From the NCBI RefSeq assembly GCF_000730605.1, contig NZ_BBIS01000058.1:1-52572 (forward strand): 52,572 bases of DNA. Reading direction: 5' to 3'. Of the stretch, positions 8,739 through 18,900 are shown piece by piece; position 1 is the first letter of the stretch; every line of letters begins with the position of its first letter. This DNA comes from Pseudomonas monteilii NBRC 103158 = DSM 14164. Lineage in GTDB: Bacteria > Pseudomonadota > Gammaproteobacteria > Pseudomonadales > Pseudomonadaceae. Under the pieces are notes generated by a model. That model was not told where the DNA came from and did no database searches. It saw nothing but the letters and a program-made list of their open reading frames with translations. A program made the translations under genes and the position numbers.

Positions 8739-9361
8739 TGAAAGGTAATTTTATGAAACGTTCTGCATTAGCCGCAGCGCTGTTGCCTATTGCTCTTCTC
8801 AGTGGCTGTTCGTCCTGGCTGAATACCGCCGATGAAGACGAGTTCTCGTGTCCTGGCATGCCACAAGGCATCATTTGTAAGTCGCCAATGGCTGTTTACA
8901 AATCTACTGAACAAAGCCCCGCGCTGACTGACAGCGATATGCCAATTGGTCAAAAGGCACCGAACGTAAAGTACGGTGACGATATGGGAAAGACTGCCGG
9001 CTCTGAGCATAACCTCAAGGTGTCGAATGGTGTGCCAGGGCCTGTTGTTGCAGATCTTGCCCGTCCGGTCCGAGTTCCAGCCCAGGTTATGCGGATCTGG
9101 ATCGCTCCCTGGATCGACAGCAAGGACGATTTGCACTTTCCATCCTACCTCTTCACCGAGATTCAACCGCGCACCTGGTCGTTTGGTAAATCCGAATATT
9201 CCGGCCAAGGCATGGTGGTTCCTCATCTTGAGTTAACTGCTGTACCGCCAGTTAACGTTCCCGCCCCTAAACCGGAAAACGTTGCTGCAGAACCAACCAA
9301 TTACGGACCACAAGTTTCGTCGTCCGCAATCCCATCCACAACTGACATCAATCTGAACTGA
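8735..9361 (+). CDS. traV: Outer-membrane lipoprotein TraV
   Basis: A 208-residue lipoprotein (202 if translation starts at the ATG at 8753, which has AAAGG upstream). The lipobox LLSGC places the modified cysteine at residue 19 of the shorter form. The mature start has FSCPGMPQGIICKSPMAVYKST, the paired-cysteine pattern of TraV. The middle contains RVPAQVMRIWIAPWIDSKDDLHFPSYLFTEI, also typical. TraV anchors the core complex with TraK and TraB in the outer membrane. The start overlaps the traB stop by four bases (ATGA). Confidence 0.9.
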   Translation: MMKGNFMKRSALAAALLPIALLSGCSSWLNTADEDEFSCPGMPQGIICKSPMAVYKSTEQSPALTDSDMPIGQKAPNVKYGDDMGKTAGSEHNLKVSNGVPGPVVADLARPVRVPAQVMRIWIAPWIDSKDDLHFPSYLFTEIQPRTWSFGKSEYSGQGMVVPHLELTAVPPVNVPAPKPENVAAEPTNYGPQVSSSAIPSTTDINLN

Positions 9362-9380
9362 TAACACTGGGAGCTACACA

Positions 9381-9722
9381 ATGACCGCACAAATCGCACA
9401 AATCGAAACCACCGCAGTAGCAGCTGCTCCATTCAAGAAAATCGACAAGCGTGCACTGCTGAGCATGGCTGTTATCGGCCTGGCTGTCGCCGCCGACGTG
9501 ACCGCAGGCTCCGACTCCACCTTCACCGAGATCGTTACCAGTCTCGACGGCTGGATGACCGGCTCCCTCGGTAAGGTCTTTGCTCTCGGCGCTCTGGGTA
9601 CCGGCCTGGCAATCGGCGTGGTCAAGCAATCGGTCATGGCCGTTGTGACCGGGGTAGCCGTAGCGCTCTCTGCAAGCGTTGGCCCAGGCGTACTGACGAA
9701 CATCTTCACCGCAACGCTGTAA
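9381..9722 (+). CDS. traA: TraA-like conjugative pilin precursor
   Basis: A 113-residue protein with a long leader and two hydrophobic segments, placed between traV and traC. The leader (residues ~1-38) includes the basic KKIDKR and a hydrophobic core ending AVAADVTAG, where a signal peptidase could cut. The mature part (~75 residues) has hydrophobic segments at ~65-85 and ~86-105 separated by a short polar loop containing Lys, as in F-pilin. This predicts the pilus subunit. Its codons are strongly GC-biased at third positions compared with neighbouring tra genes, which fits high expression. A perfect hairpin follows directly. The S26 peptidase at 12886 is the likely processing enzyme. Confidence 0.75.
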   Translation: MTAQIAQIETTAVAAAPFKKIDKRALLSMAVIGLAVAADVTAGSDSTFTEIVTSLDGWMTGSLGKVFALGALGTGLAIGVVKQSVMAVVTGVAVALSASVGPGVLTNIFTATL

Positions 9723-9730
9723 CGCCCCTC

Positions 9731-9760
9731 AAGGCGCACTAGGTCGCTAGTGCGCCTTTT
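9731..9760 (+). terminator. Perfect hairpin between pilin gene and traC
   Basis: AAGGCGCACTAG, loop GTCG, CTAGTGCGCCTT then TT form a 12-bp perfect stem with a short T run. It could end most transcripts after the pilin gene or protect the 3' end of the pilin mRNA, so pilin is made in excess over TraC. Confidence 0.8.
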
Positions 9761-9819
9761 CAACTGGCTCTGCCTGCGGGTTGCCCTCCAGGCCTTCCAA
9801 GCCTACTCAACCACCAATT

Positions 9820-12267
9820 ATGGCGAACAGTGAAATGGCAGCCTCGAAAGCGACTCTCAAAGGGGACAGAAAATCTACCCCTCAAGAAAAACTCAATGTC
9901 CGGGCGATCGATCCCGACTCCAAAATCTTCTTTTGCTCCGACGGTAATGAACATTATCTCGGGGCATGTTTTGTTTCCGACGCCCTGACAGGCGCCAGCG
10001 CTTCGACTGTTGACAAACTCCAGTCTGCTCTGAGCATGAGCTTTGCTCCAGGCACCTACATTCAGATTGCGATGCTTGAGAGCCCCGATGTCGGCGAATA
10101 CATCGATGCATATCTGAACAGCAAACCTGCGCTCAACCCGATCCTCAAGGCACTCTCACGCCAGCATGCGAATCTGATTAGTGGCGGAGTCGATGTCCCG
10201 CTGGTCCAGCGCAGCGGTGTGATGCTCAACCGTCAGCGCATTATCGTTACGGTCAAATTCCCGTGCCGTAACGATCGCCCAGACGATGCTGACATCGCGG
10301 CCACGAAAGAATCGGCCGACCGGATCACAGAGGCTCTCAAGGCAGCGTCGCTGAACCTGTTCCAGCTCGATGCTGTAGGTTATCTGGTGCTCATGCGGAT
10401 CCTCACAAACCTGTGGAACTCTCCCCGGTCACACTACGACGAAGAGCAACTGATCAAGGATCAGATCTATTACCCAGGCGACTCCATCAATTACGATGAT
10501 CCGTCGACCATCAATTTCAATGACGGCGCTCACTACGCGAAAGCGCTGAGCGTTAAACACTTCCCGCAGCGCACCAGCCTCGCGATCATGAACCACATGA
10601 TCGGCGATCCCAACGGACTCTCGAACCAGATCACCGAGCCGTACTACATGGTGTTGACCATCCACTATCCGGATCAGGTCGTGAAGAAGGACGAAGTTAA
10701 GCAAACGTCCTCAATCATCAACCACCAGGTCTTTGGGCCGACAGCACACCTGATACCCATCCTCAGCTACAAGAAAAAAGGTATCGACACTCTAATCCAC
10801 GAGATCGACGGCAAAGGCGCGATCATCGTTGAGGTGAACTTCACGATTTTCCTCTTCTCGCGTGACAAGCAGCGCCTGAACAAGCTGTCCGCCGGCCTGC
10901 AGGCCTACTACACGTCTCTGGCTTTCGAGCTCCGGGAAGACCGGCGCATTTTGGAAGCGCTCTGGAACAACCTGCTGCCATTGAATACCACAAAGGAAGG
11001 GGTCAAGAACCTCTATCGATTCCACACGATGGCAGTGCGACATGCCTGCCAGTTCCTCCCGATACTCGGTGAATGGACTGGCAGCGGAATGGCCGGCGCT
11101 ATGCTCATGCTCACCCGCCGCGGCCAGCCGGCTCTGGTTGATCTGTATGAATCGAGCACCAACTACAGCGGGATCATTTTTGCTGAGGCTGGTGCTGGCA
11201 AGTCGTTCTTGACACAAAAAATAGCCGCGGATTACCTCGCTGCAGGCGCCAAGCTGTGGGTGATTGACGCAGGCCGAAGTTACCTCAAGCTGTGCAAGAT
11301 GGTTGGCGGTGAATTCATCGAGTTCAAGCCTGACTCGGATGTGTGTCTGAACCCCTTCACGCACGTTGAAGACCTGCACGAAGAAATGGATATCCTCAAA
11401 GCCACCATCGCCAAGATGGCCGCCCCCGAGGACACGCTTGACGACTACCAGCTGTCCCGAGTTGAACAGGCCATCACCAGTACCTGGGAGAAGTTCGGCA
11501 ACCGCGCAACCATTACCGCCGTCGCTGATTGGTTCATCAACCAGTCAGACGACCCAGAGTGCCTGCGACTGGGGCGCCAGCTGTTCCCGTTCGCCGGTGG
11601 CCAATACACCAAGTGGTTCGATGGCGAGAACAACCTGGATATGAGCAATGCGTTCATCTGCATGGAGCTGAGCGACCTGAAAGGGCGCCCAGCGCTTCAA
11701 CAGGTGGTGTTGCTGCAGCTGATCTCGCGTATCAACCATGACATGTACAAAGCTCAACTGGGCGAACGGGGCCGGAAAAAAATCCTCATTGTCGATGAGG
11801 CCTGGGAGATGCTCGACGACCCAATGATGGCCAAGGCAATGGTCGCCGCATACCGTAAAGCGCGGAAAGAAGACGGGGCGGTGCTGGTGGTCACGCAGGC
11901 TATCGGCGATGTCTATGCGTCGAAAAATACCGAGGCTATCGCCGCGAACTCGGCCTGGCAGTTCATCCTGCAGCAAAAATCTGAGTCGATTGACTCTGCG
12001 ATCGACAGCAAGCAGTTCAAGATTGAACCTTACGGGGCTCACATGCTGAAGACGGTGCACACCATGCCCGGCAAGTACAGCGAGATCATGGTCAAGCGTA
12101 GCGAAACCGACTGGGGCATCGTGCGCCTTGTTGTAGATGAATTCCACAACGTGACGTTCTCCTCGAAAGGCGCAGCTCGTAACGAGATCCTCGACGATCT
12201 TGACCGTGGCATTGATGCCGTAGAGGCCGTCAACAACTTCATGGCTCGCCAAAGCTCAGCAGCCTAG
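9820..12267 (+). CDS. traC: Conjugation ATPase TraC (VirB4 family)
   Basis: A large cytoplasmic ATPase of about 815 residues that energises pilus assembly. Walker A (EAGAGKSF) is at about residue 456 and Walker B (ILIVDEAWEML) near 655, followed by the ARKEDGAVLVVTQAIGD block of VirB4/TraC ATPases. The N-terminal third is the TraC-specific domain (ISGGVDVPLVQRSG, LFQLDAVGYLVLMRI, QHANL). The start is uncertain: a TTG at 9781 and ATGs at 9820 and 9835 are possible, and none has a good ribosome-binding site. A strong terminator and a promoter motif follow. Confidence 0.9.
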   Translation: MANSEMAASKATLKGDRKSTPQEKLNVRAIDPDSKIFFCSDGNEHYLGACFVSDALTGASASTVDKLQSALSMSFAPGTYIQIAMLESPDVGEYIDAYLNSKPALNPILKALSRQHANLISGGVDVPLVQRSGVMLNRQRIIVTVKFPCRNDRPDDADIAATKESADRITEALKAASLNLFQLDAVGYLVLMRILTNLWNSPRSHYDEEQLIKDQIYYPGDSINYDDPSTINFNDGAHYAKALSVKHFPQRTSLAIMNHMIGDPNGLSNQITEPYYMVLTIHYPDQVVKKDEVKQTSSIINHQVFGPTAHLIPILSYKKKGIDTLIHEIDGKGAIIVEVNFTIFLFSRDKQRLNKLSAGLQAYYTSLAFELREDRRILEALWNNLLPLNTTKEGVKNLYRFHTMAVRHACQFLPILGEWTGSGMAGAMLMLTRRGQPALVDLYESSTNYSGIIFAEAGAGKSFLTQKIAADYLAAGAKLWVIDAGRSYLKLCKMVGGEFIEFKPDSDVCLNPFTHVEDLHEEMDILKATIAKMAAPEDTLDDYQLSRVEQAITSTWEKFGNRATITAVADWFINQSDDPECLRLGRQLFPFAGGQYTKWFDGENNLDMSNAFICMELSDLKGRPALQQVVLLQLISRINHDMYKAQLGERGRKKILIVDEAWEMLDDPMMAKAMVAAYRKARKEDGAVLVVTQAIGDVYASKNTEAIAANSAWQFILQQKSESIDSAIDSKQFKIEPYGAHMLKTVHTMPGKYSEIMVKRSETDWGIVRLVVDEFHNVTFSSKGAARNEILDDLDRGIDAVEAVNNFMARQSSAA

Positions 12268-12292
12268 TAGGCAGCAGATAACGCCTGTTCAC

Positions 12293-12317
12293 AGCCCGGT
12301 CATCAACCGGGCTTTTG
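12293..12317 (+). terminator. Rho-independent terminator after traC
   Basis: AGCCCGGT, loop CATCA, ACCGGGCT and TTTTG. It separates traC from the trbI-traG unit. Confidence 0.8.
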
Positions 12318-12356
12318 TTGCCTCAAATAATACTGTTGTCGTAATGCTACGTGTTA
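12318..12356 (+). promoter_or_regulatory. Promoter of trbI-traG unit with TACGTGTTA motif
   Basis: TTGCCT (12318-12323), an 18-base spacer, TAATGC (12342-12347) and directly TACGTGTTA (12348-12356). It lies between a terminator and trbI and has the same layout as the promoters at 5 kb and 6 kb. Confidence 0.5.
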
Positions 12357-12419
12357 TGCTTCCACAAACAACTGCGCGCTGAGCGCTGCCTCTTTACATC
12401 GCTACTAGGAAACGCCGAG

Positions 12420-12881
12420 ATGACTGATACCGCGGACAGCCAACAACAACCCGGGGAACAAATCCGCCCTGATGACGACCAGGTGAGGACGAAGCCAGCG
12501 AGTGTTAGTAAAGCCCAGCAATCACCTGGTGGTGTTTCCTTTCTGACATGCGCCGTCGTGGCTCTCGCTGTATCCGGCTTTACCAGCTTTATGGCCTATC
12601 ACTTCGCCGGACAGAACATCAACTCTGGCGCCCAGGTAGTCCTGGTGGACGGCACAAAGCTCGCCAATGCGCAGATGAAGCGAACGCTCGATAAGGCCGG
12701 AATGAGCCCCGAGCAAGCGCAGGCAGACGGTCTCACATTTGTGACTGACCTTCAGAATGTGCTGAAGGCATACACCGATTCAGGGGTACTGGTCATCAAC
12801 TCCTCGGTAGCCCTCAATGCCCCTGCAGGGTTGAACGTAACCGATCAGGTTGCCCAACACCTCGGCCTTGAGCTGGAGTGA
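12420..12881 (+). CDS. trbI: TrbI-like inner-membrane protein
   Basis: A 153-residue protein starting at the ATG at 12420, with AGGAAA upstream. A disordered Q/D/P-rich N-terminus is followed by one membrane span (residues ~44-66), then a periplasmic domain with VVLVDGTKLANAQMKRTLDKAG and GVLVINSSVALNAPAGLNVTDQVAQHL. This matches F-type TrbI, a bitopic protein that affects pilus retraction, in layout and position after traC. The similarity is modest. It lies 4 bp before the S26 peptidase gene. Confidence 0.65.
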   Translation: MTDTADSQQQPGEQIRPDDDQVRTKPASVSKAQQSPGGVSFLTCAVVALAVSGFTSFMAYHFAGQNINSGAQVVLVDGTKLANAQMKRTLDKAGMSPEQAQADGLTFVTDLQNVLKAYTDSGVLVINSSVALNAPAGLNVTDQVAQHLGLELE

Positions 12882-12885
12882 TCTC

Positions 12886-13449
12886 ATGCGCGCTAAAGCA
12901 CTGGCGACTCGACTGGTCTCCCCATTCAAAACCTTGCGAACGGACAAACCACGTCTCCGCTTTCTCCGAAACTCGATCCTTGGTATCGCAGCAGCTTTCA
13001 TCGTCGCTATTGCAGCGGTTACGACATTTCGCCAGGACTACCGGATTGGCGTTGACCTTGCGTCAGTCCGCTGCTTGCCCTGGCGCCTGTACATGATCAC
13101 TTACGGCCAGCCTGCTGACCTGAAGCGTGGCGATTTTGTAGCGTTCGTGCCAAAGGATGGCCTTATGGGCGAACACTTTGAAGGGAAGACCGTCGGAAAA
13201 ATGGTTGCTGGACTCCCGGGCGATAAACTGGTCGTGAAGAATAACGTCGCTTACATCGGTGATCGCTTGATCGGTGAGCTGGACCTCATCGAGAAACTGG
13301 GCAAAAAGCCTGGCGATTTCGATCGAGTCATGACGGTTCCGGCGGGCAAGATTCTTGTCATCGGAACTGAGCCTCGGAGCTATGACGGTCGTTACTGGGG
13401 CTTCCTTGATGAAAAGCTGATCATTGGCAGGGTAGGGCCCATCATCTGA
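12886..13449 (+). CDS. TraF-like S26 signal peptidase with Cys nucleophile
   Basis: A 187-residue inner-membrane peptidase of the S26 family (TraF of RP4, LepB fold). One membrane segment spans residues ~29-47. The conserved SxPxGLY box reads CLPWRLY here, so the catalytic serine position is Cys63. The Lys box reads VGKMVAGLPGDKL, with Lys105 in the general-base position. The C-terminal SYDGRYWGFLDEKLIIGRVGPI block is intact. Its probable substrate is the TraA-like pilin precursor. The ATG at 12886 has GGAG nine bases upstream. It overlaps the F-type traF gene by one base (TGATG). The Ser to Cys change is noted as a finding. Confidence 0.8.
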   Translation: MRAKALATRLVSPFKTLRTDKPRLRFLRNSILGIAAAFIVAIAAVTTFRQDYRIGVDLASVRCLPWRLYMITYGQPADLKRGDFVAFVPKDGLMGEHFEGKTVGKMVAGLPGDKLVVKNNVAYIGDRLIGELDLIEKLGKKPGDFDRVMTVPAGKILVIGTEPRSYDGRYWGFLDEKLIIGRVGPII

Positions 13450-14450
13450 TGAAAGCCTCATTCAAGCGATTTGAAAGTATGCGTACGCGTTATGCACTGA
13501 ATAAATGCTTTCCGGTATTATTCCTGGCATCTCTCGCCGCTTTGTCTGGCGCTGCCTCTGCTGAATCCGACAGTGGCTCTCCGAGGTTCATCGAGCGCAA
13601 AGCTGAAGGCTGGTTCTTCTACAAAGACCCGAAGGAGAATCCGCCGCCACCGCCCTTGATTCCTCAAGAGCCCAAAGCCCCTACCGGAACACCTGCCAAG
13701 GAGGAGCAGAAGATCCAGCCATTTTCTGTTTCGTGGTTGCGCACAAACATGCCAAAGCTGCTGGATGCTGCGATCGACGACCCTAGCAAGGAGAACGTTG
13801 AGGCCTACCTATACGCCCAGCGCGTGGCCTTGGACAAGTCACAGCGCTATGCAGAGATGACTACCCGAGTTGTGGCCGCCGACCCCTTCCTTGATGAAAA
13901 CAACCGGGTCCCCATCGCGACGTACACAAAACCGTTTTTCCTGCGAAATGCGCAAGCCGGTGTAACCGAAGCGCTAAAACATATCGCGACCGTTGGCGGT
14001 TTGTGGGTTTTCTTTGATTCGAAGTGTGAGTTCTGCCGACCTCAAGTTAATACCGTTCAGAAGTTGTCCAAAGAATACGGGTTTGTTACGAAATTCATTT
14101 CCATGGATGGAAAACCGCTCCCGAATGTAAGCGAATACGAGAAAAACACCGGACAAGCGAGCATCCTGAACTTGCGCATCACGCCAACAACAGTACTCGT
14201 TGTTCCGCCTAACAATTACTACATCGTATCGCAAGGGATGATGGCTCAGGATCAACTTGCAGAGCGGATCATCATTGCCGCCGATAGCAACAATTTACTA
14301 CCCAAAGACATTGCTCAGAAAATCAATACCTATGATCGAGGTGTCTTGACCAATGAAGACACTCAACGGGGCGCGAGTGATGATCCCAAGCAATGGGTTA
14401 AATACCTGAAAGACAAATTGGAAGGCCGCTACGAAGGGGGGCAGCAATGA
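13449..14450 (+). CDS. traF: F-type TraF, thioredoxin-fold pilus assembly protein
   Basis: A 333-residue exported protein. It matches F TraF: RKAEGWFFYKDP near the mature start, SVSWLRTNMPKLLDAAIDDPSKENVEAYLYAQR, a DKSQRYAEMTTRVVAADPFLDEN block, and a thioredoxin-like domain with CEFC (about residues 193-196) and the cis-proline-type ITPTTVLV. It works in the periplasm in pilus assembly. The ATG at 13449 overlaps the previous stop (TGATG). An alternative ATG at 13479 gives a more typical signal peptide (MRTRYALNKC...). Unlike F TraF it keeps the CxxC pair. A TACGCGTTA sequence at 13484 lies inside its 5' end. Confidence 0.88.
   Translation: MKASFKRFESMRTRYALNKCFPVLFLASLAALSGAASAESDSGSPRFIERKAEGWFFYKDPKENPPPPPLIPQEPKAPTGTPAKEEQKIQPFSVSWLRTNMPKLLDAAIDDPSKENVEAYLYAQRVALDKSQRYAEMTTRVVAADPFLDENNRVPIATYTKPFFLRNAQAGVTEALKHIATVGGLWVFFDSKCEFCRPQVNTVQKLSKEYGFVTKFISMDGKPLPNVSEYEKNTGQASILNLRITPTTVLVVPPNNYYIVSQGMMAQDQLAERIIIAADSNNLLPKDIAQKINTYDRGVLTNEDTQRGASDDPKQWVKYLKDKLEGRYEGGQQ
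13484..13492 (+). promoter_or_regulatory. TACGCGTTA motif inside 5' end of traF
   Basis: TATGCG followed by TACGCGTTATG, the same arrangement as before trbI and traE. It lies within coding sequence, so it may be an internal promoter or a chance match. Confidence 0.3.
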
Positions 14451-15901
14451 TGCGGAATAAATTAAAGCAGCTGGTTTCGTTACTACTTGTGGCGACGCTT
14501 ACCACGGTTTCAATACCAGCGTCAGCAGGGCTAGCTGATGCGTTAGACGGTATGTTCATGTCGAACAGCACCAGCGCTGGGGCTTTCTCCAGCCAGAGCC
14601 GGGGGGGTATGGTTGGCGGTGGCGCAGCCCTCCGAAGCCCAGTTCGTAACATTAACCTGGTCGCGTTCGATCCACCACGATTCTCCGCCGGTTGCGGAGG
14701 AATTGATTTGTTCGCGGGGTCATTCTCGTTCATTAACGCCGACGCCCTGGTTGCACTTTTCCGTCAGATTGCAGCGAACGCTGTTGGTGTGGCTTTCAAA
14801 GCTGCCATCGACGCGATCAACCCGGCGCTGGGCAAGCTCATGCAGGACTTCCAGAATAAACTGCAAGCTCTGAACCAGATGATGAAGAACACCTGCGCAG
14901 TCGCTAACTCGATTGTTAAGTCCTTCACAGATCCCTCAGCTCGAAAAGAGATGGTGGACCAAGCGTCTACTGCTGCATCTGCTGCAACTGGCTCTTTCTC
15001 TGATCTGTTCGCTGGCTTGGATGATTTGTTCAGCTCTCCGAACAAGAGCTCCGACAAGGGTACGAATGACGGGAGCTGCGAGGAGTGCGGTAATCCTGTT
15101 TGGAAAGCACTAACAGACACCTCATCCGGCCAATATCTGGGTAACCCGGATAGTGGAGAAGCCGATAGCAACCTCGCTAACGAAGTTGTGATGAGCATGA
15201 TTGGCGCAGTTGTAATGACTGCCCCCGACAGCTCCTCGAAAAACTCTGATGGTTCTGAGAAGCCTAAAGTTGGACAGATCTATAGCCCAACTTTGACGTT
15301 GATGAACTTCAAAAATGGCTCAAGCACCAACAGTACCCCGCTCAAAATATTGCACTGCGACAACGGGTACGACCGCACCAAGTGCACGAGCATTAACCCC
15401 AACAAAACCTTGAGCTTTGATGGCACCCTTGGCTACACCAACAAAATGCTCTTCGGTTACGCACAAGGCGTAACTAATGGCACGGCTAGCACGTCGATCG
15501 TAGGAAAGCTTACGAGCTGCACAGGCAGTTCCTGTGGTTTCACCGCAGCACAGAAGCAGTTCATCGAATCTATCAATACGCCTGCTCTGGCATTGATCAG
15601 AAAAGTTCAACAATTCCCGGGGGCTATTCAGGGGGTTGCTGAGCAAATGGCTCCAATCATCGCCAATGAGTTAGCGGTTAAATATGGGGAGGCTGCTTTG
15701 TACGCCGCCAATCAAACATTCAACGGTGTCAAGGGCATAAAGCCAGACTTTGTAGACCCAAACATCAACAAACTAACTCAAGAGCTGGCAGCAATCAGGT
15801 CTGAACACGCGAATTTCCAACCTAAAATTGTTGCCACTGAGCAATATATCAACATGATCCTTACCAGCAACCCAGCCATCTTCGTCAAGCCGGGCCTCTA
15901 G
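14447..15901 (+). CDS. traH: Pilus assembly protein TraH
   Basis: A 484-residue exported protein with a signal peptide ending near SAG (residue ~28). The TraH signature RNINLVAFDPPRFSAGCGGIDLFAGSFSFINADALVALFRQIAANAVGVAFK is present, followed by helical, coiled-coil-prone sequence (LGKLMQDFQNKLQALNQMMKN) and a Ser/Asn-rich middle. Several cysteines would form disulfides. It has strong AGGGGGG before the ATG and overlaps traF by four bases. In F systems TraH is peripheral to the outer membrane and interacts with TraF and TraU. Confidence 0.92.
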   Translation: MMRNKLKQLVSLLLVATLTTVSIPASAGLADALDGMFMSNSTSAGAFSSQSRGGMVGGGAALRSPVRNINLVAFDPPRFSAGCGGIDLFAGSFSFINADALVALFRQIAANAVGVAFKAAIDAINPALGKLMQDFQNKLQALNQMMKNTCAVANSIVKSFTDPSARKEMVDQASTAASAATGSFSDLFAGLDDLFSSPNKSSDKGTNDGSCEECGNPVWKALTDTSSGQYLGNPDSGEADSNLANEVVMSMIGAVVMTAPDSSSKNSDGSEKPKVGQIYSPTLTLMNFKNGSSTNSTPLKILHCDNGYDRTKCTSINPNKTLSFDGTLGYTNKMLFGYAQGVTNGTASTSIVGKLTSCTGSSCGFTAAQKQFIESINTPALALIRKVQQFPGAIQGVAEQMAPIIANELAVKYGEAALYAANQTFNGVKGIKPDFVDPNINKLTQELAAIRSEHANFQPKIVATEQYINMILTSNPAIFVKPGL

Positions 15902-15909
15902 GAAATATT

Positions 15910-18900
15910 ATGGACTTCACTGTATATGTACTGGGTGATGTTTCTACCTTTTATAACACGCTAAACAGCGTAGCGATGGTATTCAACGCCAAAGGCTTCA
16001 TGACTGGCGTATACTTGGTAGGCGGCTTCATTGCATTAATCTCTGGGATTATGTTCGTAATCCAGAAGGGTGCCTCGGAACAGTTCATACCGGCAAACGG
16101 TCCTGTTGGGGGGCTCTTTGGTTTTGCCATGATGGTTGCTTGCTGCACCATCACAGCCGATGTGAAAATTGAAGACATTTACACTGGAACGGTTAACAAA
16201 GTTGACAATGTTCCGCTAGTAATAGCGGCACCAGCCAGCCTATTCACAACAACCATGTATGGCCTATTTGAGAAGATCAACACGGCTTATCAAAGCACTT
16301 CCGGAAGTTATATGGCTGTTACTCAAAACGGCTTTGTGACCCCGTTGAAATTGCTGCTCACGTTGCGTAAAGGTGTGGAAAATGTGGATCCGTATCTTGT
16401 GGCCAGTCTGAAACAATATGTGATTGACTGCGTTCCAGGATCGACGACTTTCAGCATCGAGAACTTTCAACAGTCCACGAATATTGTTTCTTACGTGCTA
16501 GACAACTCCCGAGGCTCGGGTCTAACCACCTACTGGGATAATGTGAACATTGGTGGCAAAGCGCTTTCTTGCCCGGAAGCGCAAACAATACTATCAGCAA
16601 AGGTTGACGCGTTCCCATCTTCGGCAAACGCGAAGAAAATGATCAATGCTGGCATGAAGGATAAGAGCCCGTCTGGCAGCAAGTACACACCTGACGATGT
16701 AATGGCCGCGATTACCAACCTAGTGCCTTCGCTCTGGTCATCAGCCCAAAGCGCTGATGATTTCATGGTGAACGCACTGTTCTTCAACTCTATCGTGGGC
16801 ACATATAACTGCCTGGACAGTATTTCCGATCAAAACAGTTTCAACCTCTGTATGACTTCCTTGACTCAGCAAGACGAGCAGTTCCGTTCTGATGCTGCGG
16901 CATCTGGCAGTTTCTTTGCCAAAATTATGATGCCAACAATGGTTTTTCTTCAGATCCTTTTCTTCGGCTTCGCCCCCATCGTAATTATTTACAGCCTGTT
17001 CAAAGGGGCTGGGTCATTGATGATGTATGTGAAGTTTCTCGGTTTCGGTATCTGGACCACGTCCTGGCTGCCATTTTCCGCAGTGATTCAGATGTACATC
17101 CAGAACGATGTCGCTGAAAAGCTGAATGAATTCACAGAGCAAGGGCTGGTACCAAGTAACTTGAAGGCCGTCTATTACGACGTCCTTGCAACTAGGCTTG
17201 GCATAGCTTCGGACATGCTGGCTGCGACACCGCTAATCTCAGCAGCAATGCTAGGCCTGACGGCCTATGGCATGGTGAGCCTGGCCAGTCGCTGGTCCGG
17301 CCGAGACCACAATGACGAAAAACTGCAATCTCCTGATATTCTGAAGAACGGCGCCCACGTCGATGTTGCAAGCCGTAACCAATACCAGTCTGAGCACTCG
17401 GGCAGCGTCAAAAACGGCCTCGGTGCGACTGGAGCTTATTGGAATACTGCAGGCGTGAAGAACGAGCTCAGCACCGCCTTGCAAAGTGCTTTCGGCTCGG
17501 ATCATTCAAAACGAAGCGAAAGTTCTTCAGCTGTCGAAGCCTCGCTCCGCCAGATGTCTTCGTATAAATCGGGTGACAGCTGGACCGACCAGCGTATGCA
17601 GTCACTTGATCGAGCCCATACAAACATTACCCAGCAGGCACTGAAGACTGGCGATAGCATTGCTGATTCGCTGGGCTTCACAGGCCAGCAGAAGGATGCA
17701 TTCAGACAAGAATTTGCAGCCAATGTTGGCTTTAGTGGTCTCTTTGGAGGTGTAAAAGCTGGTATCGCAAACGCAACCGGCAAGGAAATGACAAAAGACC
17801 AGGCAACCAAGGTCGCCTCACAATTTGGTGCCGAGATCTCCAAGAACGAAAGCGACATGTCCGGTTGGAAGGCTTCAGTGGCTGACGCGTTTTCTCACAG
17901 CACTGGTAGAGAAGCTGCTACAGAGAATGCTCTTGGCCGGCGTCTGAGCTCAACCACAGCGGATACCCAGTCCTCGTTCAATAGATTCCAGCAAGCAACC
18001 TCTGCTGTAGCTGGAGTTTCGGCAAACGCCTTAATCAGCGAGGAGACAACGGGAGGTAATCTCAGCCGTTCCCCCCAGGGTCTGCAAGCACTGAATAGTG
18101 CCATCGCAGGCTTGTCTGACTCGCAGCGAGCAGCGTTCAACCAGAAGTTCCCAGAACTGGAAACCCGTTATAACCAACAATCCGTAGGTATGGTTGGGGC
18201 GCGGGAAGCAGCTCAGATGTGGGCTCTCAAAGCAATCGGTGCCGACACTGAATTTGCCAATGTCGTATCTGCTATGACCGGAAATGTTGTTGGTGGGCCT
18301 GCCGAAGGAAATGCTGCCAAATTCGCAGGTGTAGGCGGCAGAGCTAATCAAGTCGCTGATAACCCTGGAGGCCCGATATCCGGGGCAAATATCGGCACCC
18401 CTTCTTTGAATGTTGCCGGGGTGAATCCTAACCAGGTTGGTCCAACGGGAGCCCCTCAACCTCAGGAACTCAAAGAGGCAGCATCTGGCATGGACCCTTA
18501 TCGCTCCTATGAGGACCGAGAAACGTTTATCGGCTCGCAGCTCCCAAGCAGCTACTCAAAAGGGCAGGAACAAATTCGGGCTGCCAAAACCGCTGCCCAG
18601 AATGCAGATACCACAATTGCACCAGAACAGATCCGCGACACTATGTCGATAGACCCCATCAAGAACACACTGGTGGGCGCTGGCCAGGCAGAGCAACAGT
18701 GGGAGCAAGAGAACCCTAAAACGGCGATGGCCGTGACGGCTGCTACGATGTTTGTTCCCGGCGCAGGGTGGGGAGGCGCAGTCTTCAAAGGCGCGCAAGC
18801 GGGAAGGGCTGCTATGGCAGCGCGTGGGGCCGCAACTGCTCTCAAGACCGCTGAGGCTGGTACCGAGGTTGCGCAGGCAGCACGCGTTGTCAACGCCGCA

